From NCBI RefSeq assembly GCF_014634745.1, contig NZ_BMBP01000002.1, positions 248,001 through 312,000 of the forward strand: a stretch of DNA of 64,000 bases, read 5' to 3'. Each line of letters starts with the position of its first letter. Position 1 is the stretch's first letter. Shown piece by piece: positions 1 to 7,199 of the stretch. Below the pieces are notes generated by a model, which saw nothing but the letters and a program-made list of their open reading frames with translations, searched no databases and was not told the DNA's origin. The stretch comes from Leuconostoc pseudomesenteroides KCTC 3652. Lineage in GTDB: Bacteria; Bacillota; Bacilli; Lactobacillales; Lactobacillaceae. Both the position numbers and the translations under genes were made by a program.

Positions 1-105
1 TTTTTCTCTAGCACCCTTGTAAACCTTGCCACTCTTATTAAAGTTTGACTGGTTATGTGGCGCCGGGTCTCCCGACAATTCACTTTCAAAAATAAATTTA
101 GTCAC
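1..105 (-). CDS. Phage gene, N-terminal fragment, possibly RusA-like resolvase (partial)
   Basis: A GTG start at 103-105, preceded by a good ribosome site (AGGAAGGT), opens a frame that runs off the window edge after 35 codons. The visible start reads VTKFIFESELSGDPAP and then a basic stretch. A short beta-strand followed by a glycine-proline turn is typical of the beginning of RusA-family Holliday-junction resolvases, and these often lie at this place in lactic-phage early operons. With so little sequence the family call is tentative; that it is a real phage gene is better supported by the start signal and the 8-base gap to its neighbour. Confidence 0.4.
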   Translation of the reverse strand, partial: MTKFIFESELSGDPAPHNQSNFNKSGKVYKGAREK

Positions 106-113
106 TCGGTTAT

Positions 114-410
114 CTACCTTCCTAAATTCACTCGTGCACGTTCAACCAGCGCCGCTCGTTCTTCATCAGAATATTCACGACGTTTAGAGATTGTAATATA
201 TCCATCTCTATCAAACCTAACCGCAAATTGATTAGCGTCTACGTTAAGACCTGTATAGCCACCAGTGTCTAGTTCGTCATGTACCAACTTCAAATCAAAA
301 TCTTTAGCGTATTTTCTCAATCGGTATTTCTCGTTACTAACTGACGTGTCGATATGAATAATCGAATTATCAGAATCACGATAGATTGTCGTTTCGTATG
401 CTTCACTCAT
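114..410 (-). CDS. Hypothetical phage protein, 98 aa
   Basis: I do not recognise this 98-residue protein. It is charged and soluble, with no membrane segment, no cysteines and no obvious catalytic motif; the C-terminal third is rich in Arg and Glu and probably helical. An ATG at 410 follows a modest ribosome site (AAAGGAT). It belongs to the leftward early phage operon, between the HNH-type nuclease gene and the RusA-like gene, so a role in phage DNA metabolism is possible but only by position. Confidence 0.65.
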   Translation of the reverse strand: MSEAYETTIYRDSDNSIIHIDTSVSNEKYRLRKYAKDFDLKLVHDELDTGGYTGLNVDANQFAVRFDRDGYITISKRREYSDEERAALVERARVNLGR

Positions 411-535
411 TTGTTATCCTTTCGAATATCTTTTATTGTTTTGTGAGCACTGTATTTGCCTTGCTCGTAAATTTATCACGTTGTTTTAAATTGCTTTTCG
501 CATAATTACACCAAAACTGTTTTTAAACGCTTAAA

Positions 536-1237
536 TCACTTTATATTCAGTCCGTGTGCCAAAGCTATTTTTTCGTCAATCTTGATGCCGTTAATCTTGA
601 AACGCTGCATGAACGTTTCAATGCCAAGTGAGTGAGCCAGATTGTGGTGTTCCCTACATAGTTGCACCGCTCTGTGTCCCAAATGATTGGTATGCTGGCG
701 GTTCATTCCTGACCCAACTGTATCTAAATGATGTAGGTCGCTTGGCTTCTTGCCACAAACAACACATATCTTTTCCATGAGACACCTGTACTCCCACCGT
801 GCAATTTCTTGCGGTTCTAATTCGTTCAGCGGCTTCACACTCAAACTAATGTCATGTATCGCTGCATAATCTAGCAACATGTTGATGAACTGGTTTGTAT
901 CAGTCTTGTTTCCTTTAGCGTCACTCAAACTAAATTCACCAAAATCTAAACCGTTGTAGTATTCGTACGCTGCGTAGAAATGTTGTTTGACAGTCTCTTT
1001 TTCCTCAATCCAGTAGCCGCCTTTTTGTGACGAATAGATATCGTTCAACAACGCAAAAGCGAAACTACGTTGTTTTGGTGACAGTCCGTTTTCATCACTC
1101 GCTATCAATGACACCACCTGTTGCTGTCCGCTGGCGTGATACTTCTCTAGCGTGTGAATATCATCAGTGCTCAACTGCAACGTGATTAGACCTTTGTTTG
1201 GGTCAACCTTATTCAGTTTTGCAAATAGCTCTGTCAA
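536..1237 (-). CDS. Putative HNHc nuclease, phage
   Basis: This 233-residue protein matches the layout of the phage 'putative HNHc nuclease' family, which accompanies single-strand annealing proteins in Firmicute phages. The C-terminal third carries the metal-binding pattern: CVVCGKKPSDLHHLD (two cysteines, then two histidines), and about 30 residues on CREHHNLAH. The N-terminal half has no recognisable motif and may bind DNA or partner with RecT. Its ATG overlaps the stop of the gene upstream by four bases (ATGA), indicating translational coupling within the early operon. The function is probably cutting or processing DNA during phage replication or recombination; the substrate is unknown. 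Confidence 0.8.
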   Translation of the reverse strand: MTELFAKLNKVDPNKGLITLQLSTDDIHTLEKYHASGQQQVVSLIASDENGLSPKQRSFAFALLNDIYSSQKGGYWIEEKETVKQHFYAAYEYYNGLDFGEFSLSDAKGNKTDTNQFINMLLDYAAIHDISLSVKPLNELEPQEIARWEYRCLMEKICVVCGKKPSDLHHLDTVGSGMNRQHTNHLGHRAVQLCREHHNLAHSLGIETFMQRFKINGIKIDEKIALAHGLNIK

Positions 1238-1530
1238 TCATCAATTACCCCATTGTCAATTCTATTTTTGAGTATCTTAAGCGCATGTTCGTGAAATGGT
1301 AATTCACTTTCATAAAATCTCAAAACATTTTTTGCATTGACATAAATAGTTTGAATGCTTTTATGGTATCCATCTCTATCCCAACCACTTGTCATCATGA
1401 TCTCAACCTGTTGATATTTATCATCAGAAATAATCTTTTTAATATCTTCAATTGACGAAATCATATTATTATTTTGTCGTTTCAGCTCGCGATATTTACC
1501 AATCAAATCCCGATATTCATTAGCTTTCAT
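1234..1530 (-). CDS. Hypothetical phage protein, 98 aa, coiled-coil-like
   Basis: Unknown small protein. I chose the ATG at 1530 (MKANEYRDL) because it overlaps the upstream stop codon as ATGA and lies behind an AGGAAG site; a longer reading to 1590 would overlap the neighbour by 64 bases without a ribosome site. The N-terminal half is rich in Lys, Arg, Asn and Ile with heptad-like spacing, suggesting a helical hairpin. It shows no catalytic motif. It sits between another small unknown gene and the HNH nuclease gene, in a run of overlapping start/stop codons. Confidence 0.7.
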   Translation of the reverse strand: MKANEYRDLIGKYRELKRQNNNMISSIEDIKKIISDDKYQQVEIMMTSGWDRDGYHKSIQTIYVNAKNVLRFYESELPFHEHALKILKNRIDNGVIDD

Positions 1531-1793
1531 TTTGTTGCTTCCTTTCTCATCTCTTGCAATACCGCAATCGCTTCGGGTGCGCTCTGCCAAACTTCTAAAA
1601 CTGATACGTAATTAGCACTGGCGCATTTAACCATTTTTGTGAGCGATCCATTTTCTTTTAAGCGTCTACCTAGTTCTTCAAAATTAACCGCTGGGAATGA
1701 TTGACTGTTGCTAGATGTCGGTATTCCCATTGCCTTTAATCTGATTGCTAGGAGTACAAAATCTAAAGGTCCTTTGCCGCGTCCGTCAGCCAT
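1527..1793 (-). CDS. Hypothetical phage protein, 88 aa
   Basis: Unknown 88-residue protein in the early operon. It begins inside the last 31 bases of the replisome-organizer gene, with a GGGAG site upstream of its ATG at 1793, and ends in an ATGA overlap with the next gene. The C-terminal half is predicted helical (alternating Val, Leu, Glu and Lys). In other phages a small gene directly after the replisome organizer can encode a helicase-loader-like or regulatory protein, but nothing in the sequence establishes that here. Confidence 0.65.
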   Translation of the reverse strand: MADGRGKGPLDFVLLAIRLKAMGIPTSSNSQSFPAVNFEELGRRLKENGSLTKMVKCASANYVSVLEVWQSAPEAIAVLQEMRKEATK

Positions 1794-2650
1794 TCTGGTA
1801 ACTCCCTTTCTGGCTCCTCAACTGGTTCTGAAACACTCGCTAACTGTGGCTCAACAATATTTCTTCTACCGCCATACCTTGAAGCCTTTTGAGATTTATT
1901 TTTTAATTCATCTGCTTCAACCGCTTTCAGAGTGAACAGTTTTTTGTTGTACCATTTTTTAGTGATAGCCAATACATAGTTAAAGTTATTAGCACTATTA
2001 AGTGCTGCAATCTCCATTGCTTTGGTAATGATATTAACCGCTTCATCTTCGTTAGATTCACTAGCAAAATCTTTCAGTTCATCATTGATTTTTTCTGAAA
2101 CGATTGGGCTGACCAAACCAAAACCATTTTTTTCATAAACAGCCACAATCTTTTGATATGCTGTTGGCTCTTTCTTTATTTCTGGTTTTAACTCTGTCTC
2201 TATATCTATCTCTTTCTCTAACTCTATCTCTGGTGTACGTTTGTCGTACATTTGTACACTGGCTTGTTTTTGATGTTCAACGTTTTTGCGATAAGCCTTG
2301 ATGCGGTCAGCTTCGGTCGACGTTTTACCTATGAAACTTTGAATATCTAACATGTAGATTTCACCAGTTTCCAGAACTTCTATCAGTCCAAACTTTTTGA
2401 ACATGTCAATCGCTCTTGTAACATCGCCTAAACTATGACCAGTGACCGTTGCCAACATTTCAGCATTGAAAGGAATCCGTTCGTTGAACATGAGACGGCC
2501 TTCATATTTGAGACTTTTGAGATACATTTTTAGTAAGATATTTGAGAATTTATAACCGTCATTTGGAATACTCTCCAACAATTTGATTTCATCACTATCA
2601 AAGAAGTTTTCCTTGAGACGGATATAATAATATTTTTTGTTATCTGCCAC
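1763..2650 (-). CDS. Phage replisome organizer (DnaD/DnaB-like)
   Basis: 295 residues. The N-terminal ~120 residues (from ADNKKYYYIRLKENFFDSDE) match the phage replisome-organizer N-terminal domain, a winged-helix origin-binding module; the typical start is Tyr-Tyr-Ile-Arg-Leu-Lys followed by Phe and acidic residues. After a charged linker (about 140-160) comes a DnaD-like C-terminal helical domain (about 163-235, ending near YVLAITKKWYNKK), which binds DNA and helps load helicase. The start is GTG at 2650, nine bases after a strong AGGAGGT site. In related phages the replication origin is often inside this gene or just beside it. It most likely initiates phage DNA replication with host helicase loader. 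Confidence 0.85.
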   Translation of the reverse strand: MADNKKYYYIRLKENFFDSDEIKLLESIPNDGYKFSNILLKMYLKSLKYEGRLMFNERIPFNAEMLATVTGHSLGDVTRAIDMFKKFGLIEVLETGEIYMLDIQSFIGKTSTEADRIKAYRKNVEHQKQASVQMYDKRTPEIELEKEIDIETELKPEIKKEPTAYQKIVAVYEKNGFGLVSPIVSEKINDELKDFASESNEDEAVNIITKAMEIAALNSANNFNYVLAITKKWYNKKLFTLKAVEADELKNKSQKASRYGGRRNIVEPQLASVSEPVEEPERELPEWLTDAAKDL

Positions 2651-2793
2651 TTGTTACCTCCTAGGGCATCACACCCATTTGTATGGTTGCGCCATATCGC
2701 TGTGAATGCAGTGCGTTACAATGACTACTTGCGCTAGCTTGTAATCTAAACTCCACTGGTGCTCGGTTTTACCACATTGAGCTGGTGGTGTTC

Positions 2794-3450
2794 TTATTGC
2801 AGTAATTGTGCGATTTTAGCTAAATCATCTTTAATGTCTTTGCCGCCGTAAATGCCATCATCTTCGTAGTTCGAGTACAATTCAGAAAAGGCACGATTTA
2901 GATCACGCTTTAACAAATCCAAAGGTGTTAATTCTGGTTGTTTGTTTTGGTCGTATTCTGCTAATCTTGCTTGACTAACGATTTCGTTTTGAACCTTGCC
3001 AACAATCTTTCCTGTCGGTGTAAATGTTCCTAATTTTCGCCAATCATTTGCGCTTAATTGATGTTGACTATCCAAGTGGTGTAATTCATTCTGTTCATCA
3101 ATAAACGCTTCCAGAACAGGCATGTTAGCGTCTAAACGTGTTTTCTCCCACGTATTAGTGCGCTCAACCAAATCTTCACGGACACTTAACAAAGTATCTA
3201 AAGCAGCTACTGCACCATGATTTTCTTCATAGAACGCTTCACTGCGTCGCTTATCCTCTGCTTTAAGCTCTTTCTTAATCAGGTCGGCATTCTTTTTCAA
3301 ATCACTTTTAACAGCGTTGGCGCGTGACCCTTGAGCAGCAGTTACAATAGTTTCTGGCAATGATTTATACTCTTCGGCAATTGCCAACAAATCACTGTAA
3401 TTAACCATCACACCATTTTCAAAACTCAATGCTGGTTTAGTCTCTAACAT
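2794..3450 (-). CDS. Phage DUF1351-type protein paired with RecT
   Basis: 218 residues, largely helical and highly charged, with a long predicted coiled coil between about residues 45 and 110. Proteins of this shape, often annotated DUF1351, stand directly after recT in many Gram-positive phages; I base the family call on shape and position. The ATG overlaps the recT stop by one base (TGATG), so the two are translationally coupled, which fits a partnership in recombination or single-strand annealing. No nuclease signature is visible, so it is not an obvious RecE-type exonuclease. Confidence 0.6.
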   Translation of the reverse strand: MLETKPALSFENGVMVNYSDLLAIAEEYKSLPETIVTAAQGSRANAVKSDLKKNADLIKKELKAEDKRRSEAFYEENHGAVAALDTLLSVREDLVERTNTWEKTRLDANMPVLEAFIDEQNELHHLDSQHQLSANDWRKLGTFTPTGKIVGKVQNEIVSQARLAEYDQNKQPELTPLDLLKRDLNRAFSELYSNYEDDGIYGGKDIKDDLAKIAQLLQ

Positions 3451-4262
3451 CAGTTGTCACCTCCTAGATTTTGAGCGAATGGATTGGGTGCAGTCTCTTT
3501 ATCAACATCACTCAATTCACCGAACAGACTTTCTTCCTCGGTACTAATTTCTGGTGCATTTGTTGTTTCAACTGGTGCCTCAATATTTGCTGGCTCTGGT
3601 GTAACATCTTGAATACCAGCTTGAACATATTCAGCTTGTGTATCTTCTGCTAGCGCTCGTTTCATTTCGCTAGACTTTGGTGCATACTGCAAAATAGATT
3701 TAAGCACCGTCTTTTTAGCCATTGCATCAAAATCAGTCGACCAAGGACCCTTTTTAGATTTACTGAAGCGATCACGATGGGCTTCAACTTTTTCCTTTGG
3801 CCAGTATGCTGCCATTTTGAATCCGTTAACCAGTGTGAAGAAAGCATAATAGCCAATGATTTTTCCTGTTTCTTCGCCGTCAGTCACCAGCTCTTGGTTG
3901 TACTTGTCCCATTTTGGATTTTCACCCTCATAGACACTTTCAGCTCCAAATGATTTCATCTGTCCGCTTCGCATTGCCAATTGAACAATGCCTTTATAGC
4001 CAAGTTGGAATTGCGCATCACCTTTGTAAGGAACCAAATAGGCTTCACCTACCGTTGGCAACAGAGACAGACCCAATGCGCTGGCTTTGGTTGCTTCAAC
4101 AATGACCGTACCCAGTTTTGCGTGCTGTAATGCTGGATTACCAGAAATGGTCAATGCCACTTCTTTTGCAAATGACTTGGCGCTTTCTCCGGCTGTTGCA
4201 GCAAATTGCTCAACGACTTTGTCACTACTTAATTGCTTTGCTAATGTTATTTCGTTTGACAT
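3450..4262 (-). CDS. recT: RecT-family single-strand annealing protein
   Basis: 270 residues. The protein follows the RecT family throughout: helical N-terminus, then ALGLSLLPTVGEAYLVPYKG near residues 65-85, the QLGYKGIVQLAMRSG motif just after, and the conserved central MAKKTVLKSILQYAP. RecT proteins coat single-stranded DNA and anneal complementary strands during phage recombination and replication. I start at the ATG at 4262 (MSNEITLAKQ), which follows GGGGAG, rather than five codons earlier. The C-terminal ~70 residues are acidic and low in complexity, as is usual for the disordered tail of this family. It is coupled to the downstream DUF1351-like gene. Confidence 0.93.
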   Translation of the reverse strand: MSNEITLAKQLSSDKVVEQFAATAGESAKSFAKEVALTISGNPALQHAKLGTVIVEATKASALGLSLLPTVGEAYLVPYKGDAQFQLGYKGIVQLAMRSGQMKSFGAESVYEGENPKWDKYNQELVTDGEETGKIIGYYAFFTLVNGFKMAAYWPKEKVEAHRDRFSKSKKGPWSTDFDAMAKKTVLKSILQYAPKSSEMKRALAEDTQAEYVQAGIQDVTPEPANIEAPVETTNAPEISTEEESLFGELSDVDKETAPNPFAQNLGGDN

Positions 4263-4264
4263 GC

Positions 4265-4549
4265 TTAATCTCCCCAATCAATATCATCTAATTCGTGCAT
4301 CTCAACTGCGATAAGGCAGCCGCTATATTTTTCTAAATAGTCCGCTAAATCGGTATCTAGCACATAGTCACCATGCTTATCTTCTGGTTTCAGAAAGAAT
4401 ACACGCTCGGCATTGTTTGCTTTTGCAACTTCCGACCGTTTCATTTCTCCAAATGGATAAACGCTCAAAGTTGCCTTATCATCATAGTTGAAGTTGTCAC
4501 GGTCAACTTGTTCGTGACGTTGCGTAACGTCTTTTACATCTGTTACCAT
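4265..4549 (-). CDS. Hypothetical phage protein, 94 aa
   Basis: Unknown acidic protein of 94 residues, with a very acidic C-terminus (ELDDIDWGD). A GAGGT site precedes the ATG at 4549. It ends two bases before the recT start, so it is the first gene of the recombination segment. The acidic character could suit a DNA mimic or inhibitor, but that is speculation; no domain is recognised. Confidence 0.65.
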   Translation of the reverse strand: MVTDVKDVTQRHEQVDRDNFNYDDKATLSVYPFGEMKRSEVAKANNAERVFFLKPEDKHGDYVLDTDLADYLEKYSGCLIAVEMHELDDIDWGD

Positions 4550-4617
4550 TTGCTTTTACCTCGTTTCTTGCTATAATCGAGATATAAATTATTTTCCAAG
4601 ACAATTTATACCTACTG

Positions 4618-4651
4618 CGCTTAGCCAACTCCAATTGTGCTAAGCGTTTTT
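4618..4651 (+). other. Strong hairpin with T-rich tail on + strand
   Basis: CGCTTAGC (4618-4625) and GCTAAGCG (4639-4646) form a perfect 8-bp stem followed by five T on the + strand, which looks like a rightward terminator. No rightward gene lies to its left within the window. On the minus strand the hairpin contains the stop codon of the 74-aa membrane gene and lacks a T tract, so it may instead act as an mRNA stabilising or processing element between 4640 and the next gene. Confidence 0.45.
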
Positions 4652-4864
4652 CTTTTGCTTCAGAACCTTGTTAGCTTCATCAAGCGCACGTGTGTTATCG
4701 CTTGCGTGCTCAATTTGCCGCTGTGCTTGGTTCCAAGTCATGCCGCTATCCATTAACTCGTTGATGTCACGCAACGCTTCTTTCTCGTCAAACTTTCGCT
4801 CTGAATAGAAGAAGTAGATAATTGCGACAACTATGATAATGATTGCTGCTATTCCGTATGCCAT
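4640..4864 (-). CDS. Small phage membrane protein, 74 aa
   Basis: An N-terminal membrane helix (about residues 3-20, rich in Ile, Val and Ala) is followed by a charged cytoplasmic helical domain of about 50 residues. No family is recognised. The start lies four bases after the upstream stop codon and its ribosome site is weak (AGGT), so translation probably depends on coupling to the 54-aa gene upstream. A role at the membrane, such as superinfection exclusion, is possible but unproven. Confidence 0.6.
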   Translation of the reverse strand: MAYGIAAIIIIVVAIIYFFYSERKFDEKEALRDINELMDSGMTWNQAQRQIEHASDNTRALDEANKVLKQKKNA

Positions 4865-4868
4865 TTCA

Positions 4869-5033
4869 CTAACCTAACTCTTTCATCAATTTCAATGCCT
4901 TTTCGGCTTCTTCAATCGGTCTGTAATTGATAGATAACTCGCCCTCTATCGCCTCGCGACCTTTGCTAATTGCTGCCTGTGCGTAATCAAGCAACGACTG
5001 CCTGATGTCTTCTAAATCTGCACTCTTTGACAT
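4869..5033 (-). CDS. Small phage protein, 54 aa
   Basis: A short open frame beginning MSKSADLEDIRQSLLDYA and ending MKELG, with a strong GGAGG site seven bases before the ATG at 5033 and a stop four bases before the next gene. It is largely helical and acidic. No domain is recognised. The start signal and tight spacing support a real gene despite its length. Confidence 0.6.
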   Translation of the reverse strand: MSKSADLEDIRQSLLDYAQAAISKGREAIEGELSINYRPIEEAEKALKLMKELG

Positions 5034-5097
5034 GCTGACCTCCTAATTTAAACCTAGTTGTGATATTCTTTAATTAACACTTATAAGGAATAATCTA

Positions 5098-5682
5098 ATG
5101 ACTAACATTCTCGCCATAATCGGTGCTATTACCGGTATCGCCGGTTTATCGATACAATTTATATCTTATTTGTCTTCAAAACCAAAAATTAATTTCAGTC
5201 AATCTTCAAAACCTCATAAAAGCCTATACGTTGTACCTCTTGATGGAACGTTTGGAATCATAAATGGTCATCAGGTAAACAGCACCACCCCTTATTCAGC
5301 GGTGTGTATCCAAATGACTATAAATAATCAATCTTCGCAACCGGTAACAATTCTCGCCCCATGGATAACCTTTAAAGGTAAAAAGATTAATACTTTTAGG
5401 GGTAATGATGTCTCACTTAACTCTCCGTCATTTACGACAGATGATGGAAAGATGACACTTACAAATACTTTTCCTCAACAACCGCCTCTAAAATTCCCTT
5501 TGAGAATAGACGGTTTCGATTCATTGAGTGGAAGTGTGACATTTATTATTTTCAATGATGATCAGTTTTTTAAATCAACCAAAGTTTATTTGCCTACGAC
5601 TAACAAGATATTCAAACGCAAATTTAATCTGGACGAATTTTCAGAGTGGCATCGTATGGCAACAGAGGACCTGAAATCTTAA
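5098..5682 (+). CDS. Unknown membrane-anchored protein, rightward within leftward phage block
   Basis: 194 residues: one N-terminal membrane helix (about 4-26), then a soluble domain rich in Ser, Asn, Phe and Pro with a beta-strand pattern. No family is recognised. It points against all neighbouring early genes, has its own possible promoter (TTGTGA at 5058, 17 bases, TTATAA at 5081) and an AAGGA ribosome site before ATG 5098, and so could be expressed in the lysogen. That is the usual arrangement of a 'moron' or lysogenic-conversion gene. Its 3' end overlaps a small leftward gene (5624-5755) on the other strand. Confidence 0.7.
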   Translation: MTNILAIIGAITGIAGLSIQFISYLSSKPKINFSQSSKPHKSLYVVPLDGTFGIINGHQVNSTTPYSAVCIQMTINNQSSQPVTILAPWITFKGKKINTFRGNDVSLNSPSFTTDDGKMTLTNTFPQQPPLKFPLRIDGFDSLSGSVTFIIFNDDQFFKSTKVYLPTTNKIFKRKFNLDEFSEWHRMATEDLKS

Positions 5683-5755
5683 TTTCAACCGTTTCACTAC
5701 CGTGATAGTTTTTGTTGATAAAATCTATTACGGCTTTTTTGATTTCATCTTCCAT
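5624..5755 (-). CDS. Small phage protein, 43 aa
   Basis: Short open frame beginning MEDEIKKAVIDFINKNYHG and ending KIRPD, with GGAGAAATT directly before the ATG at 5755 and eight bases after the antirepressor stop. Its last 59 bases are antisense to the 3' end of the rightward gene 5098-5682. The composition (amphipathic helix then beta-strand) looks protein-like. No family is recognised. Confidence 0.5.
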   Translation of the reverse strand: MEDEIKKAVIDFINKNYHGSETVEIKISGPLLPYDATLKIRPD

Positions 5756-5763
5756 AATTTCTC

Positions 5764-6492
5764 CTATGCTACTTGCAAAAACTTGTTAATAAAGTAAATC
5801 TGTCCCTTGCCTGTAATCTTGGTGGTATGTGTCGTTCTGATTGACCCATCAGGATTATTGACTGTTCGTGTCTTCGTTTCCATCACGCGCAAGTCCATAC
5901 TCTTTTGAGTCGGTAGATTGTACTGCTCACCACGGCTGCCCAGATATTCATGTTCACGCAACCACTTGAATAGTCGGTTTTGACCAATATTCACGCCATT
6001 TTGTCGCAACGTCTTAGCTAACTGACCGACTAAGATACTGCCATCACTTGCATCTACCGCGTCAGCGAACAATGCTTTAGGTTTCATCTCGGCAATTATT
6101 TGGTCTTTCTGGTCAAGTAATAACTGTGACGCTTTCAAACCGAGTGCCATTTGATAAGATGGATCATTGGCTAATTTCTTGTAACGGTCTTCGACTTGGA
6201 TAAAGTAATCTCGAATTTGTTGACTCTTTTCAGTCTTTGACATCATGGCTACATTTTTTGCCATGTCGACCGTGAGTGAATAATCTTGAAGATATTGAAC
6301 GTTACCATTTCCACCGATAACGGGTGTACCTCCAGGTACGCCTGTAAAATCTGTGCCCTCAACGTACATTTCCTGATATTGTTCAAACCATGCGCTGAAA
6401 CGTTTCTTAACGCCTAATTCCTTGTGCAACTCTCGAGCACTGACTCGTGTTTCGCCTTGCTCGTTTTGGTTAATCTTGATAATTTCCTGCAT
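5764..6492 (-). CDS. Phage antirepressor (AntA/AntB N-domain, ANT/KilAC C-domain)
   Basis: 242 residues. The N-terminal part (SARELHKELGVKKRFSAWFE through SLTVDMAKNVAMMSKTEKSQ, about 18-95) is an AntA/AntB-type antirepressor domain. A helical linker leads to the phage antirepressor KilAC domain (about 140-235, with VGQLAKTLRQNGVNIGQNRL and FKWLREHEYL). Such proteins antagonise CI-type repressors or redirect phage gene expression. The gene has an AGGAAGG site and follows two small regulators, so it belongs to the first genes transcribed leftward after induction. Confidence 0.92.
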   Translation of the reverse strand: MQEIIKINQNEQGETRVSARELHKELGVKKRFSAWFEQYQEMYVEGTDFTGVPGGTPVIGGNGNVQYLQDYSLTVDMAKNVAMMSKTEKSQQIRDYFIQVEDRYKKLANDPSYQMALGLKASQLLLDQKDQIIAEMKPKALFADAVDASDGSILVGQLAKTLRQNGVNIGQNRLFKWLREHEYLGSRGEQYNLPTQKSMDLRVMETKTRTVNNPDGSIRTTHTTKITGKGQIYFINKFLQVA

Positions 6493-6497
6493 ATTGC

Positions 6498-6692
6498 TTA
6501 CCTTCCTGACTTCTTATCGAAGTACCACACTAATGCTCGTCCGTCCCAAATCTTCTTGCGTGGTGTATCAAAAATTGGTTTAGGAAAATTCTTGTCACTG
6601 CGGAAATGCTTGTTGAACGTTTCTGACGTGATGCCTTTTAGTTCAATTTGAATTTCTTTCTGCAAATAATTTTTCGTTTCATCAAATGACAT
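6498..6692 (-). CDS. Small phage DNA-binding-like protein (excisionase/AlpA-like)
   Basis: 64 residues with a strong AAGGAGG site. The sequence FPKPIFDTPRKKIWDGRALVW fits the wing and second helix of small winged-helix proteins such as AlpA or excisionases, in which a Phe-Pro-x-Pro turn is followed by a basic strand and an aromatic helix. Located between the Cro-like gene and the antirepressor, it could be an excisionase or an early regulator. The call is by pattern only. Confidence 0.55.
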   Translation of the reverse strand: MSFDETKNYLQKEIQIELKGITSETFNKHFRSDKNFPKPIFDTPRKKIWDGRALVWYFDKKSGR

Positions 6693-6707
6693 TTGTTTGC
6701 CTCCTTC

Positions 6708-6932
6708 TTACAACCAACTTTCGCCATCATAATCCGTGAACTTGAACAGCGTTGCTAAGTGTTCTTTAGCCGCTTCGCCTTTTGCTGCACCAGATAGTAG
6801 TTGACGTACATATGATTCAGACTTTCCTATAACCGGCGCAAGCATACGAGGCTTCAACCGTTTCTTTTTCAAATGAAGTGAGAACTTAAATTGTTCTTCT
6901 TCAAGTGTTTGAATCGCTTCCTGCACACTCAT
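6708..6932 (-). CDS. Cro-like small regulator, 74 aa
   Basis: First gene transcribed leftward from the lysis-lysogeny switch. 74 residues, predicted helical, with a helix-turn-helix-like stretch (MLAPVIGKSESYVRQLLSGA, about residues 30-49) in which a Ser-Glu-Ser-Tyr-Val recognition helix is visible. Its place opposite the CI-like repressor and its size fit a Cro function, that is, repression of the repressor gene and early promoters during lytic growth. It ends 15 bases before the next small gene. Confidence 0.65.
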   Translation of the reverse strand: MSVQEAIQTLEEEQFKFSLHLKKKRLKPRMLAPVIGKSESYVRQLLSGAAKGEAAKEHLATLFKFTDYDGESWL

Positions 6933-6986
6933 AATTTCCTCCTTAGTATTACTTACTGTAAAAATGTTTGTAAGTTTTACTTTACA

Positions 6987-7004
6987 AGTATCGTATGAAG
7001 TACT
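6987..7004. promoter_or_regulatory. Phage operator site 1
   Basis: AGTATCGTATGAAGTACT is one of three 18-bp pseudo-palindromes in the switch region. It overlaps the -10 of the proposed leftward promoter, so repressor bound here should shut off the early genes. Confidence 0.65.
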
Positions 7005-7030
7005 ATAATTGCATAGTAAAGACAGCTAAA
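7002..7030 (-). promoter_or_regulatory. Leftward early promoter (proposed)
   Basis: Read leftward: TTTAGC (7030-7025), 17-base spacer, TATAGT (7007-7002). The -35 is weak, the -10 good. It would drive the Cro-like gene starting at 6932 and overlaps operator 1. Confidence 0.5.
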
Positions 7031-7090
7031 CAAAGCAAAGTATCAACATATCCCTCCGCCAAGATTGATAATGTTATTACTGTTTTTTGT

Positions 7091-7119
7091 TTGCACTTTT
7101 AACTTACAAGAATTAGTAT
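7091..7119 (+). promoter_or_regulatory. Repressor promoter
   Basis: TTGCAC (7091-7096), 17-base spacer, TAGTAT (7114-7119). The predicted transcription start near 7126 falls inside operator 2, so the repressor gene should be autoregulated. Confidence 0.65.
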
Positions 7120-7137
7120 AGTACCTCATGCAGTACT
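7120..7137. promoter_or_regulatory. Phage operator site 2
   Basis: AGTACCTCATGCAGTACT reads almost the same on both strands (14 of 18 positions symmetric). It covers the predicted start point of the repressor transcript. Confidence 0.65.
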
Positions 7138-7149
7138 TGTCAACACTCT

Positions 7150-7167
7150 TTTACTATATGCAGTACT
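7150..7167. promoter_or_regulatory. Phage operator site 3
   Basis: TTTACTATATGCAGTACT keeps the right half-site of operator 2 exactly (ATGCAGTACT) and most of the left one. It lies in the repressor leader, 30 bp from operator 2, which is near three helical turns. Confidence 0.6.
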
Positions 7168-7199
7168 TTTTCTTGTCTATACAAGGAGAAAACATAGAT

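Noticed and set aside
2651-2793. Open frame of about 47 codons on the minus strand ending before the replisome-organizer gene
   Set aside because: It has no ATG, GTG or TTG start with a ribosome site in its open part; only the last few codons follow an ATG.
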